Source: Draconibacterium sediminis (GTDB lineage: Bacteria; Bacteroidota; Bacteroidia; Bacteroidales; Prolixibacteraceae). From it: 64,000 nucleotides of DNA. A model generated the notes under the pieces. That model made no database searches and was not told the DNA's origin. It saw nothing but the letters and a program-made list of their open reading frames with translations. Numbering within the stretch: position 1 is the stretch's first letter; the number at the start of each line of letters is the position of its first letter. Both the position numbers and the translations under genes were made by a program. The DNA is taken from the NCBI RefSeq assembly GCF_000949475.1, contig NZ_JRHC01000001.1:558001-622000 (forward strand). The letters are read 5' to 3'. Of this stretch, positions 26,301 through 33,300 are shown one piece after another.

Positions 26301-26801
26301 GGTCCGAAATACGGTAAAATGATGAAACAAATTGCCGGAGCGGTAAATCAGCTGGATCAGAATGCCATTTCGGCTTTTGAAAGTACCGGAGAATATGAGT
26401 TGACAGTGGGAGAAGAAAAAGTTATGCTTTCGTTGGACGACGTTGAAATTCAAACCGAAGATATTCCGGGATGGACAGTGGCCACCGAAGGACAAATGAC
26501 TATCGCTTTGGATATCAATGTGTCGGAAGAGCTGAAACAAGAGGGAATTGCCCGTGAATTTATCAACAAAATACAGAACTTACGAAAGGATAATGATTTT
26601 GAGGTAACCGATCGGATTAAGTTGCGTATTGCAAAACACGAAGAGTATAATGTAGCGGTTGAAAACCACAAAGAATACATTTGTACACAGACTCTTGCCG
26701 ACGTTCTTGAATTGGTTGATAGTGCTAATTTGACAGGGGCCACCGAGGTGGAGATTGACAAAGAGGTAGTCGCCAAAATTGAGATAAAAAAGGTTAGCTA
26801 A
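23364..26801 (+). CDS. ileS: Isoleucyl-tRNA synthetase
   Basis: This 1145-residue class Ia enzyme charges tRNA-Ile. The HIGH motif appears as GMPGIHH (about 54-60), KMSKR is at about residue 690 (GVKMSKRLGN), and the CP1 editing domain contains LAWTTTPWTLPSNTAL. The length of about 1140 and the divergent HIGH form place it with the long, eukaryote-like IleS type common in Bacteroidota, which is often less sensitive to mupirocin; that phenotype is family knowledge, not seen here. The C-terminal part (about 990-1145) has the extra anticodon-binding segment of this type. Confidence 0.97.
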   Translation: MSNKFQEYKQLDLAQINKDVLARWEKDDTFHKSISTREGHETFVFYEGPPSANGMPGIHHVMARAIKDIFCRYKTMKGFRVHRKAGWDTHGLPVELSVEKALNITKDDIGKKITVEEYSDACRKEVMKYTREWEELTRKMGYWVNMDDPYITYENQYIESVWWLLKQIYNKGLLYKGYTIQPYSPAAGTGLSSHELNQPGCYRDVKDTTAIAQFKALRNERSEFLFEGVEADLYFLAWTTTPWTLPSNTALCVGPNIKYVKVQSFNPYTGDPVTLILAKDLFPVYFSSKNAELSLEDYKPGDKNIPYKVLAEYTGEQLRGVQYEQLIDWVKPEGKAFEVITGDFVTIEDGTGIVHIAPTFGADDDRVAKQHGISPLIVIDTEGKRQALVDRKGRFYPTIDLDPEFVEKYVNTETYHEFAGRSVKNEYDDKLEDDASTVDIDISVMLKQQNKAFKIEKHVHSYPHCWRTDKPVLYYPLDSWFIKSTAVKDKMVELNNTINWKPKSTGTGRFGNWLENLVDWNLSRSRFWGTPLPIWRTEDGSEEICIGSMEELMAEIDKAVAAGFMAENPFAEFKVGDYEKANYEKIDLHKSHVDNIILVSPSGQKMERESDLIDVWFDSGAMPFAQRHYPFEWKENFKDVFPADFIAEGVDQTRGWFFTLHAIATMIDESVAFKNIISNGLVLDKNGVKMSKRLGNAVDPFETIDKYGSDPLRWYMITNAQPWDNLKFDIEGVEEVKRKFFGTLYNTYNFFALYANVDGFTYAEEEIPVAQRPEIDRWIISLLNSLIKEVGDSYENYEPTRAGRAISEFVSENLSNWFVRLSRKRYWGGEYSTDKISAYQTLYTCLEVVSKLMSPIAPFYADLLYNDLNKATGKAEDQSVHLVDFPAFAEELIDKDLEEKMAIAQKASSMILALRRKEKLKVRQPLAKIMVPVLNPHFKEQFEAVSNIILAEVNVKEVEFLTDTAGVIKKKIKPNFKALGPKYGKMMKQIAGAVNQLDQNAISAFESTGEYELTVGEEKVMLSLDDVEIQTEDIPGWTVATEGQMTIALDINVSEELKQEGIAREFINKIQNLRKDNDFEVTDRIKLRIAKHEEYNVAVENHKEYICTQTLADVLELVDSANLTGATEVEIDKEVVAKIEIKKVS

Positions 26802-26890
26802 ATATTTGTTAACAAGGACAGCAAATGATGGACTTTTTTATTACTTTAGGGCCTTGTTGAAAAAAAAGAGGAACTTAAAACCCACGAATT

Positions 26891-27265
26891 ATGGGAGACA
26901 AAAACAGATATTCGGATGAAGAGTTGATGGAATTCAAAAAGATCATTCTTGATAAGCTTGAAAAAGCGCAGGAAGATTACACAATGTACAAGAATTCAAT
27001 CACTCAAAGCGATGGTAATGATATTTCTGATACCTCGCCAACGTTTAAAGTATTGGAAGAGGGCGCAGCTACACTTTCTAAAGAGGAAGCTGGAAAATTA
27101 GCTCAGCGTCAGTTAAAATTTATTCAGCACTTACAAGCTGCTCTTATTCGTATCGAAAATAAAACTTATGGCGTTTGTCGCGAGACCGGCAAGTTAATAG
27201 CTAAAGAAAGATTGCGTGCAGTTCCTCATGCAACACTTAGTATTGATGCGAAACAAGGAAAATAA
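26891..27265 (+). CDS. TraR/DksA-family regulator with degenerate zinc finger
   Basis: This 124-residue protein has the DksA plan: an N-terminal helical hairpin (residues 10-90, coiled coil with the acidic-tip region GNDISDTSP) and a C-terminal finger (NKTYGVCRETGKLIAKERLRAVPHATL). Only one cysteine (Cys96) remains where zinc-binding members have four, so the fold must be held without zinc, as in several Bacteroidota homologues. DksA proteins act in the RNA-polymerase secondary channel, often together with (p)ppGpp. It lies between ileS and lspA, with a strong hairpin after its stop codon. Confidence 0.88.
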   Translation: MGDKNRYSDEELMEFKKIILDKLEKAQEDYTMYKNSITQSDGNDISDTSPTFKVLEEGAATLSKEEAGKLAQRQLKFIQHLQAALIRIENKTYGVCRETGKLIAKERLRAVPHATLSIDAKQGK

Positions 27266-27290
27266 TAAGTAAAAGAAACGAATTGGAATT

Positions 27291-27334
27291 GCTCTTCGAA
27301 AATACTGATTAGAATTTTCGAAGAGCATTTCTGT
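27291..27334 (+). terminator. Hairpin between the DksA-like gene and lspA
   Basis: GCTCTTCGAAAAT (27291-27303) and ATTTTCGAAGAGC (27314-27326) form a perfect 13-bp stem. The following ATTTCTGTT is a poor U-tract, so it may be a weak terminator or an mRNA-stabilising hairpin that lets some transcription reach lspA. Confidence 0.55.
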
Positions 27335-27350
27335 TATAAAGGGTTAGTAT

Positions 27351-28007
27351 ATGTCGCGTTCCGTAAAATCACTGATAATTATATTCTCCATTTTAGTTGT
27401 CGATCAGGTTCTGAAATTCTGGATAAAAACCAACCTGTCGATCGGTGATGAGATTGTGGTGTTTAAAGATTGGTTTATCCTTCATTTTGTGGAAAATAAC
27501 GGTATGGCTTTTGGTTTTGAGTTTGCCGGCGAATATGGAAAAATGTTCCTGAGTGTTTTCCGTATTGTTGCGGTAATTGCCATTGGTTGGTACCTGTTTA
27601 AACTGGCCAGACAAAAAGATGTGCCTTTTGGTTTTGTAGCTTGTATTGCACTGATTTTTGCCGGTGCCATCGGGAATATCATCGACAGTCTTTTTTACGG
27701 AATGATATTTAACCACAGCTACGGACAGGTGGCTACATTGTTTCCTGCTGAAGGCGGTTATTCCAGCTTCCTGCACGGAAGAGTGGTTGATATGTTTTAT
27801 TTCCCGCTGCTTGAAGGTCGCTATCCCGAGTGGATACCAAGAATTGGAGGAAATCCGTTTATCTTTTTCCGTCCTGTTTTTAATATCGCCGATTCGGCAA
27901 TTACAGTAGGTATCTTTTCAATTTTGCTTTTCTACCGCAAGTATTTTAATAAACTGGAAGAAAGCAAAAGCGATAGCGAAGAGGTGGAAGCTGAGCAAAC
28001 AGCTTAG
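27351..28007 (+). CDS. lspA: Lipoprotein signal peptidase (signal peptidase II)
   Basis: This 218-residue inner-membrane aspartyl protease cleaves prolipoproteins before the lipidated cysteine. It has four membrane helices. The catalytic aspartates are Asp147 (GRVVDMFYF) and Asp181 (FNIADSAI); the ENNGMAFG and GAIGNIIDS signatures are also present. At 218 residues it is longer than the roughly 165-residue enterobacterial enzyme, because of an insertion after GNIIDSLFYG (about 115-140) and an acidic C-terminal tail (SKSDSEEVEAEQ), as is usual in this phylum. The many lipoproteins in this window are its expected substrates. Confidence 0.96.
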   Translation: MSRSVKSLIIIFSILVVDQVLKFWIKTNLSIGDEIVVFKDWFILHFVENNGMAFGFEFAGEYGKMFLSVFRIVAVIAIGWYLFKLARQKDVPFGFVACIALIFAGAIGNIIDSLFYGMIFNHSYGQVATLFPAEGGYSSFLHGRVVDMFYFPLLEGRYPEWIPRIGGNPFIFFRPVFNIADSAITVGIFSILLFYRKYFNKLEESKSDSEEVEAEQTA

Positions 28008-28088
28008 GTATTCAGAACCGCAGGTTAATTACGGTTTACCTTTATGCAGAGGGACTTGGTAACAGTCACAAAATCACTCATTTTGTTT

Positions 28089-28096
28089 TACCTTTG
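28089..28096 (+). promoter_or_regulatory. Candidate -7 element of the cysS leader
   Basis: TACCTTTG matches TAnnTTTG, 27 bases before the small leader ORF. There is no clear TTTG at -33. Confidence 0.45.
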
Positions 28097-28102
28097 CAAA
28101 AT

Positions 28103-28216
28103 CATACGATTTCAGAAAAATTATGAAACGAGCAGAGAACTACATGGAATTAATGGAAGCCATTAAGCAGCGAGTTACATATGATACCGCTGAAAACGAA
28201 CAATTTTAATCATATG
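28103..28216 (+). promoter_or_regulatory. Structured leader of cysS with start-codon hairpin
   Basis: The blocks TTTCAG, ATGAAACGAGCA, GCGAGTTACATA-GATACC and TTTTAATC-TATGAATC recur in the leader of the gene at 30779. CATATGAT (28178-28185) pairs with ATCATATG (28209-28216), an 8-bp stem whose 3' arm contains the cysS ATG (28214-28216); the loop is 23 nt. In the other leader the stem is CATACGAT/ATCGTATG, so one base pair covaries. An RNA element that hides the start codon is inferred. No known class was matched. Confidence 0.55.
28123..28209 (+). CDS. Possible 28-residue leader ORF upstream of cysS
   Basis: It starts at ATG 28123 and ends with TAA at 28207-28209, four bases before the cysS ATG and in a different frame. 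The peptide begins [16 protein letters not shown] and contains RVTYDT near its end. In the related leader at 30690 the equivalent ATGAAACGAGCA frame stops after ten codons, so the nucleotide sequence rather than the peptide seems to be conserved. It may be translated and coupled to cysS, but could equally be incidental. It has no cysteine codons, which argues against classic cysteine attenuation. Confidence 0.35.
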   Translation: MKRAENYMELMEAIKQRVTYDTAENEQF

Positions 28217-29686
28217 AATCAACTATACATTTATAATACGCTGAGCCGAAAAAAGGTAGCGTTTAAGCCACTTGTTGAAGGTCGTGTTGGTTTGTACGTA
28301 TGCGGGCCAACAGTTTACAGCAACTCGCACCTTGGGCACGCCCGCCCGTTTATTACTTTCGATTTGTTGTACCGATACCTTACTTTTCTCGGAAACAAAG
28401 TTCGTTACGTGCGCAACATTACCGATGTTGGTCACCTTGAAGATGAGGTGGAAGGTGTTGGCGAAGACCGTATTGCCAAAAAAGCGCGTTTGGAGCAGCT
28501 GGAGCCAATGGAAGTGGTTCAGAAATACATGAACACTTTTCATCGGAATATGGACGATCTGAACGTTACACGTCCGAGCATTGAGCCACGTGCGTCGGGT
28601 CATATCATTGAGCAAATTCAGGTGATTGAGGGTATTCTGAAAAACGGGTATGCCTACGAAGCCAATGGCTCGGTTTATTTCGATGTAGATAAATACAACA
28701 ACGATTACAAGTACGGAAAACTTTCCGGCCGTAATCTGGATGACATAAAAACCAACACCCGCAAACTTGACGGGCAGGATGAAAAGAAAAACTCTTTTGA
28801 TTTTGCCTTGTGGAAAAAAGCGGCACCCGAGCACATTATGCGCTGGCCTTCGCCATGGAGCGATGGTTTCCCGGGATGGCACCTCGAATGTTCGGCAATG
28901 AGCACAAAATATTTGGGCGAACAGTTTGATATTCACGGTGGCGGAATGGATTTGACATTCCCTCACCACGAATGTGAGATTGCACAAAATACAGCTTGCC
29001 GCGGGCAGGAATCGGTGCGTTACTGGATGCACAATAACATGATCACCATTAACGGGCAGAAAATGGCGCGCTCGCTGGGTAACTTTATTACTTTGGATGA
29101 GTTGTTTACCGGTACGCACGAAATTCTGGAGCAGTCTTATTCGCCAATGACCATCCGCTTCTTCATTTTGCAGGCGCATTATCGCAGCACCATCGATTTC
29201 TCAAATGAAGCGTTACAGGCCTCAGAAAAAGGTTTGGAGCGTTTGATGGCTGCTATGAAGACCCTTGGCGAATTAACTTCTGCTGATACTTCTACAGTTG
29301 ATGTAGCACCATTGAAGGAGAAATGTTTCGCTGCCTTAAGTGACGATTTAAACAGCCCGATTGCTATTGCGCATCTTTTTGACGGGGTAAAAATGATCAA
29401 CTCGATTAAAGCCGGTACGGAGAAAATTTCTGCAGCTGATCTTGAAGATCTGAAAGCCTTTTACAATGCAGTGGTTTTCGATATTCTTGGTTTAAAAGAA
29501 GAAGGTGAAACAGGAAGCGGAAACAACGAAGTATTGGGTGGTGCTGTTGAATTGCTCATAAACCTGCGAAAGGATGCAAAAGCCAATAAAGATTGGGGAA
29601 CTGCCGATAAAATTCGCGACGAATTAAATGCCATTGGCATTGAGTTAAAAGACACCAAAGATGGTGTAGAGTGGAGTGTAAAATAA
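28214..29686 (+). CDS. cysS: Cysteinyl-tRNA synthetase
   Basis: This 490-residue class Ia synthetase charges tRNA-Cys. The start is the ATG at 28214 ([20 protein letters not shown]); an in-frame ATG at 28181 would add eleven residues but lies inside the leader hairpin. The zinc ligand and HIGH regions are in [21 protein letters not shown], the second zinc residues in GWHLECSAM and [10 protein letters not shown], and the KMSKS loop is KMARSLGNF. Length and order are normal for the family. Expression may be controlled by the upstream hairpin that sequesters its start codon. Confidence 0.96.
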   Translation: MNQLYIYNTLSRKKVAFKPLVEGRVGLYVCGPTVYSNSHLGHARPFITFDLLYRYLTFLGNKVRYVRNITDVGHLEDEVEGVGEDRIAKKARLEQLEPMEVVQKYMNTFHRNMDDLNVTRPSIEPRASGHIIEQIQVIEGILKNGYAYEANGSVYFDVDKYNNDYKYGKLSGRNLDDIKTNTRKLDGQDEKKNSFDFALWKKAAPEHIMRWPSPWSDGFPGWHLECSAMSTKYLGEQFDIHGGGMDLTFPHHECEIAQNTACRGQESVRYWMHNNMITINGQKMARSLGNFITLDELFTGTHEILEQSYSPMTIRFFILQAHYRSTIDFSNEALQASEKGLERLMAAMKTLGELTSADTSTVDVAPLKEKCFAALSDDLNSPIAIAHLFDGVKMINSIKAGTEKISAADLEDLKAFYNAVVFDILGLKEEGETGSGNNEVLGGAVELLINLRKDAKANKDWGTADKIRDELNAIGIELKDTKDGVEWSVK

Positions 29687-29778
29687 TTGTAGAATGATGA
29701 ATGTGGATTAACGATTGATAAAGGAAGATCTGAAGTCAAAAATCGTTAATCGAAATTCGCAAATCAAAATATAAAGCT

Positions 29779-30390
29779 ATGTTTTCAGGAATAGTTGAAG
29801 AATACGGAACTGTAGTTGCCGTTGAAAAAGAGCAGGAGAATGTGCATTTTACCTTAACCTGTTCGTTTGCCGACGAGCTGAAAGTTGACCAGAGTTTATC
29901 GCACAACGGCGTTTGTTTAACCGTTGTTTGGGTGGATAAAGCTGAAAAGAAATACAAAGTTACTGCGATTAAAGAAACGCTGCTTAAGTCGAATCTTGGC
30001 TTGCTGGAAGTAGGGTCGAAAGTGAATCTGGAACGCAGTATGATGATGAATGGCCGATTGGATGGGCACATTGTTCAGGGGCACGTTGACCAGACTGCAA
30101 AGTGTGTAAAAATTGAAGAGGCCGACGGAAGCTGGTATTACACTTTTGAATACGAGTTTGATCTGGATAAAGCTAAACAAGGTTATATGACCGTTGAAAA
30201 AGGCTCGGTAACAGTTAATGGTGTCAGTCTTACCGTGGTAAACTCAAAAGATAATTCTTTCCAGGTGGCTATTATTCCTTTCACGCAGGAAGTTACCAAT
30301 TTCCACACTTTTGAAGTGGGATCGGTAATTAACCTTGAGTTTGACATTATTGGAAAATACCTGAGTAAATTGAATTCGTACAGCAAATAG
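29779..30390 (+). CDS. ribE: Riboflavin synthase alpha subunit
   Basis: This 203-residue enzyme converts two 6,7-dimethyl-8-ribityllumazine molecules to riboflavin. It has the expected two homologous barrel halves: MFSGIVEEYGTV with SHNGVCLTV in the first and GYMTVEKGSVTVNGVSLTV in the second. The GHIVQGHVDQ motif between the halves is diagnostic. No FMN riboswitch is visible in the 90 bases upstream. A terminator follows 23 bases after the stop, so it is probably monocistronic or coupled only to cysS. Confidence 0.96.
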   Translation: MFSGIVEEYGTVVAVEKEQENVHFTLTCSFADELKVDQSLSHNGVCLTVVWVDKAEKKYKVTAIKETLLKSNLGLLEVGSKVNLERSMMMNGRLDGHIVQGHVDQTAKCVKIEEADGSWYYTFEYEFDLDKAKQGYMTVEKGSVTVNGVSLTVVNSKDNSFQVAIIPFTQEVTNFHTFEVGSVINLEFDIIGKYLSKLNSYSK

Positions 30391-30413
30391 AAAAACCACA
30401 TAGTGTTTTTAAT

Positions 30414-30439
30414 AGGGTCCGTTTTGCGGGCCTTTTTTT
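30414..30439 (+). terminator. Probable terminator of ribE
   Basis: AGG(G)TCCG pairs with CGGGCCT around TTTTG, with one bulge and a G-U pair, then seven T follow. Moderate strength. Confidence 0.65.
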
Positions 30440-30471
30440 GTTTCAATTTTCTTCGCCTCATAAAGAAAAGA

Positions 30472-30574
30472 TTTCACGCAGAGAACGCTAAGAATATCGC
30501 AAAGTATACAAAGTCGTGTTTAATACTTATATCATCTTTGCGAACTTTGCACTTCTTCATTTCTTTGCGTGAAA
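30472..30574. repeat. Palindromic intergenic element (CACGCA...TGCGTG type)
   Basis: The outer arms TTTCACGCA (30472-30480) and TGCGTGAAA (30566-30574) enclose inner arms CGCAAAGT and ACTTTGC. Elements with CGCAAAG words inside a long dyad are common between Bacteroidota genes. It may be a MITE-like remnant. No ORF. Confidence 0.65.
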
Positions 30575-30603
30575 AGTTATATATAACCTTCCACTTCTGT
30601 TGG

Positions 30604-30633
30604 TTGTTCACGGAAATCACGTTTGTATTTTTG
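30604..30633 (+). promoter_or_regulatory. Candidate promoter of the folM-folX-folK-like operon
   Basis: TATTTTTG (30626-30633) fits the -7 element and a TTG at 30604-30606 stands 19 nt upstream in the -33 place. GTTCAC and GTGAAC flank the region as an inverted repeat. The predicted leader is about 140 nt. Confidence 0.45.
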
Positions 30634-30682
30634 TGAACATAAGTCTGGCCATCCTGTTCTTATTAGAAAAAATAACTAACTT

Positions 30683-30781
30683 TTCAGAATGAAACGAGCA
30701 CGTAAACATTCTCCTCTGTGATAATGATTAGATGTGCGAGTTACATACGATACCTTAAAAATAAACAGTTTTAATCGTATG
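30683..30781 (+). promoter_or_regulatory. Structured leader of the folM-like gene with start-codon hairpin
   Basis: It shares TTTCAG, ATGAAACGAGCA, GCGAGTTACATA-GATACC and TTTTAATC-TATGAATC with the cysS leader. CATACGAT (30744-30751) pairs with ATCGTATG (30774-30781), which contains the start codon ATG 30779-30781; the loop is 22 nt. Relative to cysS the fifth base pair is C-G instead of T-A, a compensatory change. Confidence 0.55.
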
Positions 30782-31507
30782 AATCGAACAGCATTAATAA
30801 CCGGAGCATCAAAACGTATCGGCCGATCGTTAACAGAACATCTGGCCGAAAAAGGCTGGAATGTTGTGCTGCACTACAATTCTTCGGCAAAAGGAGCCAA
30901 TGAGCTGGTTGAAGAACTTGAGAAAAAATATCCAGATCAGGAATTCAGGGCAGTACAAGCCAACCTTGCGGAAACAGATAAGGTAGTGGCATTGATACCC
31001 AAACTGGCTGCCCGAAACATCAAAGTTGATTTGTTGGTAAATAATGCTTCTGTATTCGATCGTGGCTACCTGAAAGGCACCTCAGTTGAGCTTTTTGATT
31101 CACAGCTGGATGTCAACCTAAAAGCTCCGTTTTTTCTTATCCGTGACTTTGCCAATTATTTCAAATCAGGCAACATCATTAATTTTGTAGATACGCGAAT
31201 AACCTCAAATGCTTCAAACTTTGCGGCTTATTCCATCTCGAAAAAAGCACTTTGGGAACTCACAAAAATGGCGGCCTTGGAATTTGCTCCCGATATCAGG
31301 ATAAATGCTATTGCACCCGGTGTTACCTTGCCTCCTGAAGACGAGGATGAGGATTACCTGGAAAAGCTGGCGCAGGGTATTCCGATGAAAAAACCGGGAG
31401 GAGTGGAGCCGATTTTGAAAAGTTTGGATTATATTTTGGAAAATGATCATCTCACCGGGCAATTGCTGTTTGCCGACGGCGGAGAAAACCTTGGAAAAAA
31501 CCTTTAA
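30779..31507 (+). CDS. folM: Pteridine reductase / FolM-like short-chain dehydrogenase
   Basis: This 242-residue SDR probably reduces dihydromonapterin or dihydrofolate with NADPH. The start is the ATG at 30779 (MNRTALITGASKRIGRSL); a GTG at 30734 in frame would add 15 residues and lies in the leader. The nucleotide motif TGxxxRIG (residues 8-15) is the form found in PTR1 and FolM instead of the usual TGxxxGIG. NNASVFDRG and the catalytic YSISK follow, then INAIAPGV. It is directly followed by a FolX-like and a FolK-like gene, which supports a pterin role. The precise substrate is inferred from context. Confidence 0.8.
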   Translation: MNRTALITGASKRIGRSLTEHLAEKGWNVVLHYNSSAKGANELVEELEKKYPDQEFRAVQANLAETDKVVALIPKLAARNIKVDLLVNNASVFDRGYLKGTSVELFDSQLDVNLKAPFFLIRDFANYFKSGNIINFVDTRITSNASNFAAYSISKKALWELTKMAALEFAPDIRINAIAPGVTLPPEDEDEDYLEKLAQGIPMKKPGGVEPILKSLDYILENDHLTGQLLFADGGENLGKNL

Positions 31508-31509
31508 AT

Positions 31510-31863
31510 ATGGCTAAAATACGCGTAAAAGATTTGCTAATCAGAACCTACATCGGATTTAATCCCGATGAATTGGTGAATAAACAGGATGTAGTGATCA
31601 ACCTTGAGATTGAAACTGATATTCCTGAATCGGCCCTCGAATCAGACGAGCCCGAAGACATTTTCAACTATAAAGTGATCACCAAAAAAATAATTACATT
31701 GGTTCAGGAGGGGCGCTTTAAATTACTGGAAGTGCTCACCAAACGTATTCTCGACACGATAATGGAGGATGAAAAAGTCAAGTGGGCTCGTGTTGAAGTG
31801 GATAAGCCACATGCTTTGCGTTTTGCTGAATCGGTATCGATGGAAATGGAGGCCAGTCGATGA
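31510..31863 (+). CDS. folX: Dihydroneopterin aldolase/epimerase-family protein, FolX-like
   Basis: This 117-residue protein belongs to the FolB/FolX family. It resembles FolX (dihydroneopterin-triphosphate 2'-epimerase) more than FolB: IRVKDLLIRTYIGFNPDEL, NKQDVVINLEI, FNYKVITKKIITLVQEGRFKLLE and VEVDKPHALRFAESVSM all follow the FolX pattern as I recall it. With a FolM-like reductase upstream (2-base gap) and a FolK-like gene overlapping by 4 bases, the unit could make tetrahydromonapterin. An aldolase (FolB) function cannot be excluded without alignment. Confidence 0.8.
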   Translation: MAKIRVKDLLIRTYIGFNPDELVNKQDVVINLEIETDIPESALESDEPEDIFNYKVITKKIITLVQEGRFKLLEVLTKRILDTIMEDEKVKWARVEVDKPHALRFAESVSMEMEASR

Positions 31864-32243
31864 ACATTGTAATTATCGGCATAGGCTCAAACATAAACCC
31901 AGATGAGAATATTGCCAAAATGATTGAAATCCTGAATGAGGAGGTTACGGTGCTTGAAGTTTCTTCAATGATAAAAACCAAACCGATTGGAATTAAGTAC
32001 CAGGCCGATTTTACTAACGGAGCGGTAAAGGTTTGCACACGTTTGACTGAGCCTGAACTGAAAAAGTTACTTAAACAAATTGAAGACCGGATGGGGCGCG
32101 ACCGGACGGGGCCAAAATTCGGACCACGTTGTATCGATCTGGATATTGCCGTATGGAACGGCGAGGTAGTTGATGAAGATTATTACACGCGCGACTTTCT
32201 GAGAAATAGTGTGGAGGAGCTGGGTGGAGTAGCAAAAAAGTAA
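31860..32243 (+). CDS. Short FolK-like (HPPK) protein
   Basis: This 127-residue member of the 6-hydroxymethyl-dihydropterin pyrophosphokinase family has GIGSNINPDENI at the N-terminus, DFTNGAVKVCT, a shortened middle, and the signature GPRCIDLDIAVWNGEVV (consensus GPRxIDLDLL). It lacks about 30 residues of the usual 155-160 and ends soon after the signature, so its catalytic competence is uncertain. Its ATG overlaps the FolX stop (ATGA, 31860-31863), so translation is coupled. It could be an accessory or altered HPPK acting on monapterin-type pterins. Confidence 0.75.
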   Translation: MNIVIIGIGSNINPDENIAKMIEILNEEVTVLEVSSMIKTKPIGIKYQADFTNGAVKVCTRLTEPELKKLLKQIEDRMGRDRTGPKFGPRCIDLDIAVWNGEVVDEDYYTRDFLRNSVEELGGVAKK

Positions 32244-32315
32244 GGTCAAACCACCGGTTCTATATTTAATGATTTGACCTCCTATACCAATGTTGGTTAA
32301 TTAACCATTCTTTTT

Positions 32316-32379
32316 ATTTTACCCCCGACCCCTAACGGGGAGCAGGGCAAGTCCCCTTTAGGGGATTTAGGGGTAAAAT
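32316..32379. terminator. Palindromic element acting as bidirectional terminator
   Basis: ATTTTACCCC (32316-32325) and GGGGTAAAAT (32370-32379) form the outer arms, with inner hairpins CCCCTAACGGGG and TCCCCTTTAGGGGA. It lies between convergent genes (FolK-like and HAD) and shares the CCCCTAAATCCCC repeat style of 9546-9817. Confidence 0.6.
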
Positions 32380-32393
32380 AAATCCGTCTTCTA

Positions 32394-33161
32394 TTATTTT
32401 TTATTCTTTAAAAACAGTTCGTTTAAACCTGAAATTCCGCCAACTTCTTCAAGGTCGGTAACCACAAAATCGGCACCGCCTTCAGCTAATTCCTTCTCGT
32501 TGTTTTCGCGGGCAATACCCAGTGTTAAGCCAAATTCTCCTTTTGCTCCGGCCTGAACACCTGAAACAGCATCTTCAACAACAATGGCTTTTGCAGGAGT
32601 GGATTTCAGCATATCGCAGGCAGTGGTAAAAATATCCGGTTCCGGCTTGCCGTGTAAACCCAGCTCTGCCGAAACTACGCCGTCAACGCGGGCACCAAAC
32701 ATTTTTAGCATGTCAACAGCCTCCAAAACCGGCGCACAGTTTTTGCTCGACGATGCCACTCCCAGTTTTATACCTGCTTCTTTAAGGTCGTTTAGCATTT
32801 GTGCTGTCGATTCGTAAACCTCAACGCCATCACGGTCAATGACTTCGTTAAAAGCTTCGTTTTTGCGGTTGCCTAGCCCACAAATCGTTTCCATACCCGG
32901 AGCATCGGAAGGATCGCCAAACTCGATGCTAATATTACGCGACTCTAAAAACGAAGCCACTCCTTTGTAACGTGGTTTTCCATCAACAAAAGCCAGGTAA
33001 TCGCTTTGTGTAAATTCATTAAAAGTTTCTCCTGTTTCTTCAGCGTGTTTTTGCAGGTATTCGTCAAACATTTTCTTCCATGCTGCGGCGTGCGTTATGG
33101 CGGTTTTGGTAATTACTCCGTCCATATCGAAAATAACTGCTTCAAATGCTAAGTTTCCCAT
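32394..33161 (-). CDS. HAD hydrolase, beta-phosphoglucomutase-like
   Basis: This 255-residue cytoplasmic HAD subfamily IA protein has nucleophile Asp12 and acid Asp14 in VIFDMDGVITKTA, the threonine/serine region GVASSSKNC, and the acidic pair in VVEDAVSGVQAG. The cap inserted after motif I (HAAAWKKMFDEYLQKHAEETG) is of the type seen in beta-phosphoglucomutase-like and trehalose/kojibiose-associated HADs. The substrate is probably a sugar phosphate. It is monocistronic, with its promoter at 33188-33195. Confidence 0.88.
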   Translation of the reverse strand: MGNLAFEAVIFDMDGVITKTAITHAAAWKKMFDEYLQKHAEETGETFNEFTQSDYLAFVDGKPRYKGVASFLESRNISIEFGDPSDAPGMETICGLGNRKNEAFNEVIDRDGVEVYESTAQMLNDLKEAGIKLGVASSSKNCAPVLEAVDMLKMFGARVDGVVSAELGLHGKPEPDIFTTACDMLKSTPAKAIVVEDAVSGVQAGAKGEFGLTLGIARENNEKELAEGGADFVVTDLEEVGGISGLNELFLKNKK

Positions 33162-33187
33162 TTTCTATTCCTTTTTCTTATTTGCCA

Positions 33188-33195
33188 CAAAATTA
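33188..33195 (-). promoter_or_regulatory. Candidate -7 element of the HAD gene
   Basis: TAATTTTG on the minus strand matches TAnnTTTG, 26 bases before the ATG. Confidence 0.45.
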
Positions 33196-33248
33196 GGCAT
33201 TTATTGCGGAAGAGGATTTAAAATTGCGTAAAACTGATATTTATCGTG

Positions 33249-33278
33249 TTGCAAATTGATTTAAGCGCGTTAAATTTG
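33249..33278 (+). promoter_or_regulatory. Candidate promoter of tnaA
   Basis: TTG (33249-33251), a 19-nt spacer and TAAATTTG (33271-33278). Predicted initiation near 33284 gives a leader of about 205 nt before tnaA, long enough for attenuation. Confidence 0.5.
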
Positions 33279-33300
33279 TAGCGTAGTAAAATTAAAAGTC

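Noticed and set aside
28223-29179. 318-codon minus-strand ORF opposite cysS
   Set aside because: Shadow of the cysS coding frame; the peptide has no domain and no promoter or conserved start, while cysS motifs are intact.
29687-29778. FMN riboswitch before ribE
   Set aside because: The 90-base gap to cysS lacks the conserved FMN-element sequences and is too short for one.
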